A DNA stretch of 39,124 bases from Microbacterium paulum (GTDB lineage: Bacteria > Actinomycetota > Actinomycetes > Actinomycetales > Microbacteriaceae): positions 1-39,124 of the forward strand of contig NZ_JAAGRY010000027.1 in assembly GCF_015707995.1 (NCBI RefSeq), written 5' to 3'. The notes below the pieces were generated by a model, which was given only the letters and a program-made list of their open reading frames with translations, was not told where the DNA came from and did not search any database. Below, one piece after another: positions 1 to 6,851 of this stretch. Positions within the stretch are counted from its first letter, which is position 1. Each line of letters begins with the position of its first letter. A program made the translations under genes and the position numbers.

Positions 1-111
1 TCGCCCGCCGCGTCGCCCGCGGCTTCCGCAACTACGACAACTACCGACTCCGCATGCTCCTCATCGCCGGCGGCCTCGACCCCACCACCCCCACCTAAAG
101 TCCGAAGAGCC
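1..111 (+). mobile_element. Right end of an ISL3-family insertion sequence
   Basis: The element enters from the left edge and only its last 111 bases are present. It carries the transposase 3' end (3-98) and a terminal repeat at about 97-111. Read outward from the end, the repeat begins GGCTCTTCGGACTTT, which resembles the GGCTCTTC-type ends known for ISL3 elements such as IS31831. The 8 bases just outside (112-119, gcgtatcc) would be one copy of the 8-bp target duplication typical of this family; the other copy lies off the window. The insertion interrupts the 3' end of the serine hydrolase gene on the opposite strand. Confidence 0.75.
3..98 (+). CDS. ISL3-family transposase, C-terminal 31 residues (partial)
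   Basis: This is the 3' end of a transposase gene that runs in from outside the window. The visible residues include GFRNYDNYRLRMLLIAGGL, the conserved tail of ISL3 (DDE, transposase_12) transposases of actinobacteria, and end at TAA 96-98. Only 13 bases separate the stop codon from the end of the element, as is usual for this family. The catalytic residues lie outside the window, so it cannot be said whether the copy is active. Confidence 0.8.
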   Translation, partial: ARRVARGFRNYDNYRLRMLLIAGGLDPTTPT

Positions 112-1425
112 GCGTATCCGCTCTGCGAGGGGCGCCTGTGCGGCCACAGGTGCCCCGACCCGTCCGACGAGCTCACGTATACGTCGGTCGCGCACCGTCC
201 CCGGCACATCGCGCAGGACGTTCGTGCTGAACAGGTTTTCGGCTGCGGCGATCGGGGCGCCGGCGCGGACGATCGCATCGAGCCTCTCGGCCGCCGCGAG
301 CGTCTCGGGCCAGATCTCCCCGGGCCGGGGCGTCGTGGCGGCGCCCACGCTTTCGAGGGCTGCCGCGGTCACGCGCCACGCGGGGAACTCGTCCGAGGAT
401 CCGAACGCGACGACGCCGATCCGCGACGACGCCTGCCAGCGCATGTGCGAGGCGAATCCGGGGAGACCGCCCGCGTGACCGACCGTGCGTCCCCGCACCT
501 CGTCGTGCTCCACGACGAGCCCGTAGCCGTAGCCGCTGCCCTGCAGCGGACGGCCCGCGAATCGGGCCACGCGCGTCGGGATGACGGTGTGTGCGCGTTG
601 CAGTTCGCGACGCGACTGCGCGCTGAGCGTGGTCGATCCGGGCGTGTCGTCGGTGGATGCCAGGAACCCGACCCACCGGGCGATGTCGCCGACCGTGGAG
701 AAGAGCCCACCGATGCACGCGAGTGCACCGGAGCCCACGTACGGTTCGGGGGCGAACGTCGCGCCTGCGTCGAACGTGCGGTGGCCGCGTGCGAGCGCGG
801 ACGGTGACCCGTAGTCGCCTGGACGCCAGCGGGTCTGCGTGAGTCCGAGCGGATCGAGGATCCGGTCGCTGATCACCCGTTCGACGTCGCGTCCCGTGAC
901 CGCCTCGATCGCCCGGCCGACCAGAGACATGCCGACGTTGGAGTACTGGTAGACCTCTGCCGGCGGCGCCGTGAGCCGCAGACCGGCGGCGACGAGCGCG
1001 TGGATGTCTTCCCGAGGGACCCCCAGGTGCTCGTCGCCCCATGCGTTGTCCTCGCCGAGCCCCGACCGGTTGGCGAGGAGGTCGGCGAGGGTGATGCGTA
1101 CCGGTCTGCCGCGGTAGCGGGCCGCCGCCATTGCGGGCGCGTAGTCGGTGATCGGTGCCGTCAGATCGAGCAGCCCCTCGTCGCGGAGAGCCAGGGCGCA
1201 GGCCGCGAGGAAGCTCTTCGTCATCGACGCGATGCGAAAGACGGTGTCGGCTGTCGTCTCCGGGCCGCCTAGGTGCGTTCGGCCGAACGGCCGCGCGGCG
1301 AGCAGGTCGCCATCGCGCACGATCGCCGCAATTCCGCCAGGCGCGAGGCGCCGTGCCGCGGCATCCAAGGCACTGTCGAGTGCCGCGGTCAGCGACTCGT
1401 CGTGCGTCTGCGGGAGGCCGCTCAT
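61..1425 (-). pseudogene. Serine hydrolase (beta-lactamase class C-like fold), 3' end replaced by the IS
   Basis: This is a penicillin-binding-protein-type serine hydrolase of the beta-lactamase/DD-peptidase clan. It has the S-x-x-K motif (SMTK, residues 67-70), a Y-x-N motif (YSN, 161-163) and an H-x-G-G motif (HAGG, about residue 320) in the right order and spacing. No signal peptide is visible, so it is probably cytoplasmic. The ATG (1423-1425) overlaps the stop of the upstream M19 gene in an ATGA, so translation is coupled. Only codons 1-438 are native: from base 111 downward the reading frame runs into the ISL3 end, adding 16 foreign residues rich in Trp, Gly and Arg before a stop at 61-63. 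Family members usually continue for roughly 45-60 more residues in a small C-terminal beta domain, so the gene is 3'-truncated. The catalytic core is complete, so the protein may still be made. It would act as an esterase or peptidase on D-amino-acid peptides, a function inferred from context. Confidence 0.75.
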
Positions 1426-3260
1426 GCGGGTGATGTCAGCGAGTGACGGTCGGCGTCTCCGGCAGCGACGGCAGCGACAGCGGCGACGTCGGCGGCGAAA
1501 GCGGCGACGAGGGCATGTGCGGCTGCCGTGTTCGCCCCGTCGACGGCGCGCGCGGCGGCGACGATCTGCGCGAGCGGGAGGTCATCGGGGCCCGGGATGA
1601 CGGGTTCCTCCCACCCGAGCAGGTCGTCGGCCGAGACCTCCGGGTGGAACTGCAGACCGCGCACGTGCTCGCCGAGCAGGAAGGCCTGGTTCGCAACGGC
1701 CGTGCTCGAGGCGAGGAGTGTCGCCGACGGAGGGAGCACCGTGATCATGTCCTCGTGGTTCTCGATCATCGGCGCGCCTTCGCCGAGCGCCGAGAGCACG
1801 GCGTCGATCGTCCCCGCGGAGGTGGGCGAAATCTGCGTGGCACCCCGTTCCTTCGGCCCCGTCTTCGCGCGTACTGTGCCGCCCGCGACGTGCGCGAGGA
1901 TCTGTCCGCCGAGGCAGATGCCGAGGGTCGGCAGGTCCCGGGCGATCGCTTGCTCGGCGAGGCCGCGCTCGCGCGCGAGCCAGGGCGCGCGCTCGTCGTC
2001 GTCGGGCATGAGACCGCCTCCGAGCATGACGAGCCCGGCGTAGCCGTCGAGGCTCGCGGGCACCTCTTCACCGAGCACGACTTCCGGCTCGAGGCCGGCC
2101 TCGCGCAACCATGCGCCCAGGCGCCGGGGGCCCGACGGCTTCGCGTTCTGCACGACGAGCACGCGCGGACGCTCCGCGCGCGTGCGCTCGTGCACGTCGA
2201 CGACGGGACGGATGCCGAGCGGCGCGGGTGCCGTGCCGTCGAGGAAGGCGCGGTAGTCGGCATCGACGACCTCGAGCACGCGGAGGACGTTGCGGTGCGT
2301 CAGTGCGTCGAGATCGTCCGCCGACCAGCCGCGTCCGCGCAGCTCGGCGAGAAGTGCCGGGTACCCCGAGACATCCGAGAGGCCCTCGGGCATCGCGTCC
2401 GTTCCGTCGAAGTCGCCGCCGAGACCGACCGCGTCTCGTCCCGCGACGCGGCGCACGTGCTCGACGTGATCGGCCACCGTCGTCACGTCGACGACCGGGG
2501 GGACGCCGACCTCCCCGTCGCGCACCCACTGCCATCGGGCCGCGGAAAGGAACGAGGGAACGAAAGTCACCATGACGACCCCGCCGTCCCGCCCGATCCG
2601 AGCGAGAACGTCGTCGGGGACGTTCCTCGGGTGGGCGCACAGCGCTGCCGCGCCGGAGTGACTGACGATCACCGGACGGGTCGTCGTCTCGAGGGCGTCC
2701 CGCATCGTCGCGGGGGAGACGTGCGCGAGATCCACGAGTACCCCGATGCGATTCAGCTCCGCCACGACCTCGCGGCCGAACGGGGTCAAGCCGCCGTGCC
2801 GTGCGGTGTCCGTCGCCGAGTCGGCCCACGCGGTCGTGCGTGACCACGTCAGCGTGAGATAGCGCACGCCGAGGCGAGCGTACTGGCGCAGAACCGCGAG
2901 CGATCCGGCCAGCTGGTCTCCGCCTTCGACGCCGACGAGCGACCCGATCCGACCGGCATCCATCGCCTCGCGCACGGCGGAGGCGGTAGGAGTCCAGGCG
3001 AGGTCTTGCGGGTAGGCATCGACGAGGCGGCGCACGACGTCGATCTGTTCGAGCGTCGCCGTCACCTGCCCCGCGCCGATCAGGGCCGGGTCGACCCATA
3101 CCGACCAGAACTGGGCGCCCACCTCGCCGCGCCGCAGCCGAGCAAGATCGGTGTGCAGCCCGTCCAGAGTGCCGCCGAAGCCGGCGACCGACGATCCGAA
3201 CCTTTCGCGGAGCGCCCAGGGCAGGTCGTTGTGGCCGTCGAAGACGAGAGGCACGCTCAT
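1422..3260 (-). CDS. M19 (membrane dipeptidase) fused to a class I glutamine amidotransferase domain
   Basis: This 612-residue protein has two domains. Residues 1 to about 335 are an M19 (renal/membrane dipeptidase) amidohydrolase with the zinc-site residues H10 and D12 (DGHND), E112 (VEGG), H180 and H201 (SHSG) and a DFDG motif at 283-286. The family cleaves dipeptides with a C-terminal L- or D-residue. After a linker (about 340-365), residues 366-590 form a GuaA-like class I amidotransferase with nucleophile C449 (GICLGG) and the pair H539/E541 (FHPE). There is no stop or frameshift between the domains. The start codon overlaps the aminotransferase stop (ATGA) and the stop overlaps the next start, so it sits mid-operon. 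The amidotransferase half has no synthetase partner in the gene, so it probably acts as a hydrolase on an amide or gamma-glutamyl bond. An attractive but unproven substrate is the D-isoglutamine amide of actinobacterial muropeptides. Confidence 0.85.
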   Translation of the reverse strand: MSVPLVFDGHNDLPWALRERFGSSVAGFGGTLDGLHTDLARLRRGEVGAQFWSVWVDPALIGAGQVTATLEQIDVVRRLVDAYPQDLAWTPTASAVREAMDAGRIGSLVGVEGGDQLAGSLAVLRQYARLGVRYLTLTWSRTTAWADSATDTARHGGLTPFGREVVAELNRIGVLVDLAHVSPATMRDALETTTRPVIVSHSGAAALCAHPRNVPDDVLARIGRDGGVVMVTFVPSFLSAARWQWVRDGEVGVPPVVDVTTVADHVEHVRRVAGRDAVGLGGDFDGTDAMPEGLSDVSGYPALLAELRGRGWSADDLDALTHRNVLRVLEVVDADYRAFLDGTAPAPLGIRPVVDVHERTRAERPRVLVVQNAKPSGPRRLGAWLREAGLEPEVVLGEEVPASLDGYAGLVMLGGGLMPDDDERAPWLARERGLAEQAIARDLPTLGICLGGQILAHVAGGTVRAKTGPKERGATQISPTSAGTIDAVLSALGEGAPMIENHEDMITVLPPSATLLASSTAVANQAFLLGEHVRGLQFHPEVSADDLLGWEEPVIPGPDDLPLAQIVAAARAVDGANTAAAHALVAAFAADVAAVAAVAAGDADRHSLTSPA

Positions 3261-4126
3261 TCCTTCCGGTCGTCGAGGGCGTGGTTCATGATCGCGGTGG
3301 CGTCGGCATCCACCCGTACCGTGCGGCCGTCGAGATGTGCGATGGGCGCGGCGCCGCGGGTCGACGAGCAGAGCCAGAGGGCGGATGCCTCGGTCAGCTC
3401 CGCGGCAGTGAGGGGACGCACCTGCGTCTGCCGGCCATCCCGGTGCAGCGCAGCGAACGCGTCGTGCTGCGTCGTACCGGGAAGGATGCCGAGCTCAACC
3501 GGAGGTGTCACGAATCGGTCGCCGAATCGTGCGATCACCGTCGAATTCGGGCCTTCCAGGACGAAGCCGTCGATCGAGAGAAAGATCACATCCTGCGCGT
3601 CGCGGCGTCGCGCCTCGCGCATAGCCGCCATGTTGACCGCGTACGAGAGCGTCTTGGCTCCCTGCAGGAGCCAGGGCGAGGTCTGAGCGACATCGGAGCG
3701 ATAGCCGCGATCGAGGGTGACGACGTCGAGAGGGGCAGGGATCTCGGCGCGGGCAGCGGGGACGAAGGCGAGGGCCCACCCCGTCGGCACGCCCGTGCCG
3801 GCTTCGTCGCCGCGCGACATCACGTATTTGACGGCGCCACGAGGGTGCTCGCGCAGGTGCGCGGCGGCAGTCGTGACGGCACGGCGCCACAGCGCGCGAT
3901 CCGGTTCGGGCAGGTCGAGCATGCGCGCCGACCGGGCGAACCGGTCGAGGTGGGCCTCCGACGCCTGCGGTACACCGGCGACGGTGACGACGGTCTCGAA
4001 GATCCCGTCGCCGCGGGTAGCGGCCAGGTCGGTGGCCGGCAGCACCGTCGTGGCAGGGTCCACGACGGCGAGGTCCTGTGCGGCGGATGCGCCGAGGTCG
4101 AGCACGATGAGAGCGACGGGGGTCAT
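3257..4126 (-). CDS. Class IV PLP aminotransferase / aminodeoxychorismate lyase-like
   Basis: This 289-residue fold-type IV PLP enzyme belongs to the family of D-amino-acid transaminase, branched-chain transaminase and 4-amino-4-deoxychorismate lyase (PabC). The Schiff-base lysine is K158 in LLQGAKTLSY, and the downstream EGPNSTV motif binds the cofactor phosphate. The RGDGIFET segment near residue 38 is typical of the PabC/DAAT branch. Sequence alone does not separate lyase from transaminase. Its place between the racemase and dipeptidase genes suggests transamination of D-amino acids such as D-Ala or D-Glu, which is an inference. AGGAGAACC precedes the ATG (4124-4126), 18 bases after the racemase stop, and the stop overlaps the next start. 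Confidence 0.75.
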   Translation of the reverse strand: MTPVALIVLDLGASAAQDLAVVDPATTVLPATDLAATRGDGIFETVVTVAGVPQASEAHLDRFARSARMLDLPEPDRALWRRAVTTAAAHLREHPRGAVKYVMSRGDEAGTGVPTGWALAFVPAARAEIPAPLDVVTLDRGYRSDVAQTSPWLLQGAKTLSYAVNMAAMREARRRDAQDVIFLSIDGFVLEGPNSTVIARFGDRFVTPPVELGILPGTTQHDAFAALHRDGRQTQVRPLTAAELTEASALWLCSSTRGAAPIAHLDGRTVRVDADATAIMNHALDDRKE

Positions 4127-4144
4127 GGTTCTCCTGCGGAGGGA

Positions 4145-5269
4145 TCAGGCGCGGACGGCGGAGAGCTCGACGAGCTCGACGGTATGCGCGCTCAGGACAT
4201 CCTCGTCGATGTCGTGACCGAGTCCGGGAGAGGTGGGTACCTCGACGCGTCCGTGCCGGGCGATGACCGGCGGCACGATGACGTCGTGCGCATAGTACTT
4301 GTCCGACCCCGAGACATCCGAGGGCAGCGTGAACCCCGGGAGGGAGGACAGCGCGACGTTGGCTGCGCGGCCGACGCCGAATTCGTGCATCCCCCCGCAC
4401 CAGACCGGGACGCCTTCCGCGCGGGCGAGCTCGTGGGCGGCCCGCGCCGTGCCGAGTCCGCCCATCCGCGAGACCTTGATGTTCAGCACGCGACCGGCTC
4501 CCGTGAGCAGCATCGTCCGCAGGTCATCGAGCGTCTCGACGCTTTCATCGAGGCACAGCGGTGTCTGCAGCTGGCGCTGCAGTCGCGCGTGCGAGGCGAA
4601 CGCGCGGGGAGCGAAGGGCTGCTCGATCATCGTCAACCCGGCGGTGTCGAGGGCACGCATGATGGCCGTCGTGTTCTCGTCGTCGGGGTAGGCGCCGTTG
4701 GCATCCACGTGCAGATCGAGGTGGGGGTAGGCGTCGCGCACGGCGCGCACCGGCTCGAGGTCCCACCCCGGAGCGACCTTGAGCTTGATGCGCGGGTATC
4801 CGGCACCCACCTGCGTCTGGACTTCAGTCAAGAGAGCGTCGATGGTCGGCTCGATGCCGAGGGACACTCCCGCGGTGACCTGCGAGCGCTCGCCGCCGAG
4901 CGCCGCGGCGAGCGGGATGCCGTTCGTCTTCGCGTACAGATCCCAGGCGGCGATCGAAAATCCCGCCTTGGCGAACGCGTTGCCGCGGATCTTCGCCCAG
5001 CTGCGCTCGAGCGCATCCGGGTGCTCCCACGTGGGCTCCTGCACCGCGGCGGCGAGATACTTCGTCGCCATCAGCATCGCCGTGTCCGTCGTCTCGGCGC
5101 TGTAGTACGGGTCGGTGGGAGAAGCGATCTCGCCCCACCCCGTCACTCCCGACTCGTCGACCACCTCGACGAGAATGTGTTCGAGCGTGCTCTTGCGGTG
5201 TGAACTGGTCTGGAAGCTGTGCACCAGGGGCAGAACGACACGGTGCAGCCGCAGCTGGTCGATTCTCAT
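4145..5269 (-). CDS. N-acyl/N-succinyl-amino-acid racemase (NSAR/OSBS branch of the enolase superfamily)
   Basis: This 374-residue enzyme has the full active site of the muconate-lactonizing subgroup: K162-x-K164 (KLK), metal ligands D189 (DANG), E216 (EQPF) and D241 (DES), and the opposite base K265 (NIKVSRMGG). The segments CGGMHEFGVGRAAN and the following FTLPSDVSGS are characteristic of the NSAR/o-succinylbenzoate synthase family rather than of Ala-Glu dipeptide epimerases. The position numbers nearly match those of the Amycolatopsis enzyme (K163, D189, E214, D239, K263). No other menaquinone genes are nearby, while a COG3375 acyltransferase and an M20 deacylase are, which favours racemisation of N-succinyl-D-amino acids over OSBS activity. 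The ATG (5267-5269) overlaps the stop of the SIS gene. Longer upstream reading in this frame lies inside that gene and is not coding. Confidence 0.88.
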   Translation of the reverse strand: MRIDQLRLHRVVLPLVHSFQTSSHRKSTLEHILVEVVDESGVTGWGEIASPTDPYYSAETTDTAMLMATKYLAAAVQEPTWEHPDALERSWAKIRGNAFAKAGFSIAAWDLYAKTNGIPLAAALGGERSQVTAGVSLGIEPTIDALLTEVQTQVGAGYPRIKLKVAPGWDLEPVRAVRDAYPHLDLHVDANGAYPDDENTTAIMRALDTAGLTMIEQPFAPRAFASHARLQRQLQTPLCLDESVETLDDLRTMLLTGAGRVLNIKVSRMGGLGTARAAHELARAEGVPVWCGGMHEFGVGRAANVALSSLPGFTLPSDVSGSDKYYAHDVIVPPVIARHGRVEVPTSPGLGHDIDEDVLSAHTVELVELSAVRA

Positions 5270-5955
5270 TCCGGCCCCCGATCGCCCGGCTCGTCGTCGT
5301 GATGGTAGATGTGCAGTTCCTGCGCCAGGGCGTCGCGTGCCGTGAGGCGGCGCCGTGCGCCTTTCGCGCTCGCGGCGGTGAGCGTGCCCAGCAGGTGGCA
5401 GACGGCGGCGATCGCGGTGGGTGAGTCGGCCGAGGACGCGGAACGCGTGTGCACAGGAAGGAGGACGGATGCCGCGTCGGCGAGCGGCGCATCGACCGAG
5501 TCGGTCACGACGATCAGCTCGCCGCCGGCGGCGCGGAACAGTTCGCCGAATCGGATCGTCTCTTCGCGGTAGCGACGCATCGTGAAGGCGACCAGGACGT
5601 CGGTCGCGCGCACGTCGGTGAGCACGGTCAGATCTGTCAGGCTGCGCCCGTCGACGACGAAGACGTTCGAGAGGGTGGTCGACAGGTCGGCGCCGAGAAG
5701 ATCGGCATATGCCGCGCCCTTGCCGCGGCCGGTGATGTAGCGGCGCCGTGCACCGAGGATCAGCGCGACGGCGCGGGGGACGTCGCCGCTGGATCCGAGT
5801 TCGGCGAACGTCAGGGCGAGCGCGTGCGTCTCGGCCTCGATGACACGAGCCTGAAGGGCTTCGGCGGAGATGTTGGTGCGGAAGCGTTCGCCGTACCGCT
5901 CGCCCGGGGAGGACAGCTGACGGTCGCGGGAGTCGTCGAGGGCGTCTCGGTTCAC
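5266..5955 (-). CDS. SIS-domain protein (MurR/RpiR-like but lacking the HTH domain)
   Basis: The 229-residue product consists of a short N-terminal leader, the helical linker seen in MurR/RpiR regulators (about residues 20-55), and a SIS (sugar isomerase) domain from about residue 60 to 200. The GTG at 5953-5955 overlaps the stop of the GNAT gene (GTGA). There is no room upstream in frame for the about 75-residue RpiR winged helix, because that DNA is the end of the GNAT gene. It is therefore not an ordinary RpiR repressor. SIS domains bind phosphosugars such as MurNAc-6-P or GlcNAc-6-P in known regulators and etherases. Here the protein could be a ligand-binding partner of a regulator elsewhere, or an isomerase or lyase subunit. 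The C-terminus (LHIYHHDDEPG) is polar. Family assignment is fairly sure; function is unknown. Confidence 0.7.
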   Translation of the reverse strand: MNRDALDDSRDRQLSSPGERYGERFRTNISAEALQARVIEAETHALALTFAELGSSGDVPRAVALILGARRRYITGRGKGAAYADLLGADLSTTLSNVFVVDGRSLTDLTVLTDVRATDVLVAFTMRRYREETIRFGELFRAAGGELIVVTDSVDAPLADAASVLLPVHTRSASSADSPTAIAAVCHLLGTLTAASAKGARRRLTARDALAQELHIYHHDDEPGDRGPE

Positions 5956-6713
5956 GGGGCTGTTCCTTCGGCGGTGGGCACGGCGAGGTAGGCGCTGGTC
6001 CTGTCGTCGAGCGGGCGACAGGCGACGAGGCGACGCCCCTCGAGCGCGCGTTCGAGAGCGCCACGCAGGTGCGGGCGCAGCGTGCGAGCGGTGGTGTCCT
6101 CGCGCGGCACGGTGACCCACACGCTGTCACCGTCGTCGGCGACGGCGACAGCCGGGCGTTCGGCGAGGGCTGAGGGTGGGGTCGCGGTCCGCGCGCCGGC
6201 GTAGGGGTCAGCCGTGCGGGTGAGGTCCCATTCGACGACGAGCCGATCGGTGTCGTCGCGATCGTAGAAGTCACGCTCGTAGCGCATGCCTTCGGCGCCG
6301 AGCGTAGACAGGTTGAAGAACGCGTTGCGGCTGAGGACCGGATCGAACGTCCAACGCATGCGGATCTGACCCCACCCCAGCGCGACCTCGCGCTGGGCGA
6401 GCTTCAGCATTCTTCCGATGCCGCGACCCTGGTGCGCACGGTGGACGGCGGCGGCCTGCGAATAGTGGAAGTGCGCGCCGGATCGGTCGGTGCCGGCGAA
6501 CCCGTACACGAATCCGATGAGGGTGCCCGAGGCGTTGAACGCCCCGATGCTCGAGCCGCCGTTCTTGCGCAGAGCACTCATGAGGTTCGCATTCAACCCC
6601 AGATCTGAGCCGTGATAGCCGAAGACATCCGTGTAAAGCCCGGTGGCGAGGCGGTACTGGTCGGCGGTCTCCAGCGACGCCACGCGAACGTCGGTACGGA
6701 GCGAGGGCTGCAC
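5952..6713 (-). CDS. GNAT acyltransferase, COG3375 type (candidate D-amino-acid N-succinyltransferase)
   Basis: The 253-residue product has an N-terminal GNAT domain with the acyl-CoA loop H-Q-G-R-G-I-G-R and, just after it, KLAQREVALGWG, WTFDPVLSRNAFFNL and LGA. These are signatures of the COG3375 family. A Geobacillus member of that family was shown to succinylate D-amino acids in a pathway with NSAR and an M20 hydrolase. The last 80 or so residues form a separate, less conserved tail. I chose the GTG at 6711-6713 because AGGAA (complement of 6721-6725) lies 7 bases upstream. Longer in-frame starts add a Cys/Arg-rich stretch that fits poorly. It is the first gene of the minus-strand operon, with a likely promoter at 6756-6784. 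The acyl donor (succinyl- or acetyl-CoA) is not decided by sequence. Confidence 0.8.
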   Translation of the reverse strand: MQPSLRTDVRVASLETADQYRLATGLYTDVFGYHGSDLGLNANLMSALRKNGGSSIGAFNASGTLIGFVYGFAGTDRSGAHFHYSQAAAVHRAHQGRGIGRMLKLAQREVALGWGQIRMRWTFDPVLSRNAFFNLSTLGAEGMRYERDFYDRDDTDRLVVEWDLTRTADPYAGARTATPPSALAERPAVAVADDGDSVWVTVPREDTTARTLRPHLRGALERALEGRRLVACRPLDDRTSAYLAVPTAEGTAP

Positions 6714-6851
6714 GATACGGTTCCTATGTCGATAAGAAGTGGACGGACAGATCTGAAGATAGAAGATCATTGCCGGCTATACAAGCCGAATCATGTGACA
6801 GATATGTTTCGTATCTCGACATCTCGGGGGTCGTGTGGAGAGGATGGGGGC
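6714..6851. promoter_or_regulatory. Divergent intergenic control region of the D-peptide locus
   Basis: These 138 bases separate the two divergent arms and are AT-rich for this genome. They hold a near-palindrome at 6801-6815 (GATATGTTTCGTATC), a second imperfect one at 6714-6730 (GATACGGTTCCTATGTC) next to the GNAT start, and a small GGCT...AGCC hairpin at 6774-6786. The 6801-6815 site lies where a plus-strand promoter for the M20 gene would sit, so it is a good operator candidate. No regulator with a DNA-binding domain is encoded in the cluster itself. Confidence 0.4.
6756..6784 (-). promoter_or_regulatory. Candidate sigma-70-type promoter of the minus-strand salvage operon
   Basis: On the minus strand a TTGTAT (-35, complement of 6779-6784) is followed after exactly 17 bases by TATCTT (-10, complement of 6756-6761). 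This would start transcription near 6749 and give a leader of about 35 bases before the GNAT start codon. The stretch is distinctly AT-richer than its surroundings. Confidence 0.45.

Noticed and set aside
1443..2843. Long open frame on the plus strand opposite the M19-amidotransferase gene
   Set aside because: Its composition is Arg/Gly/Val/Glu-rich without any recognisable motif, and the minus strand holds a complete two-domain enzyme. It is a high-GC shadow frame, like many others in the window.
4145..5269. Ala-Glu dipeptide epimerase
   Set aside because: The cell-wall context invites this call, but the CGGMHEFGVGRA segment and the residue spacing match the NSAR/OSBS branch, and the GNAT and M20 neighbours fit the N-succinyl pathway.
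5266..5955. MurR/RpiR transcriptional repressor of the cluster
   Set aside because: Only the SIS part is present; there is no helix-turn-helix and no space for one upstream.
5270..6274. In-frame upstream extension of the racemase gene
   Set aside because: The extra 335 residues are Arg/Pro-rich and lie over the SIS and GNAT genes. The racemase family starts at the ATG at 5267-5269, which overlaps the SIS stop.
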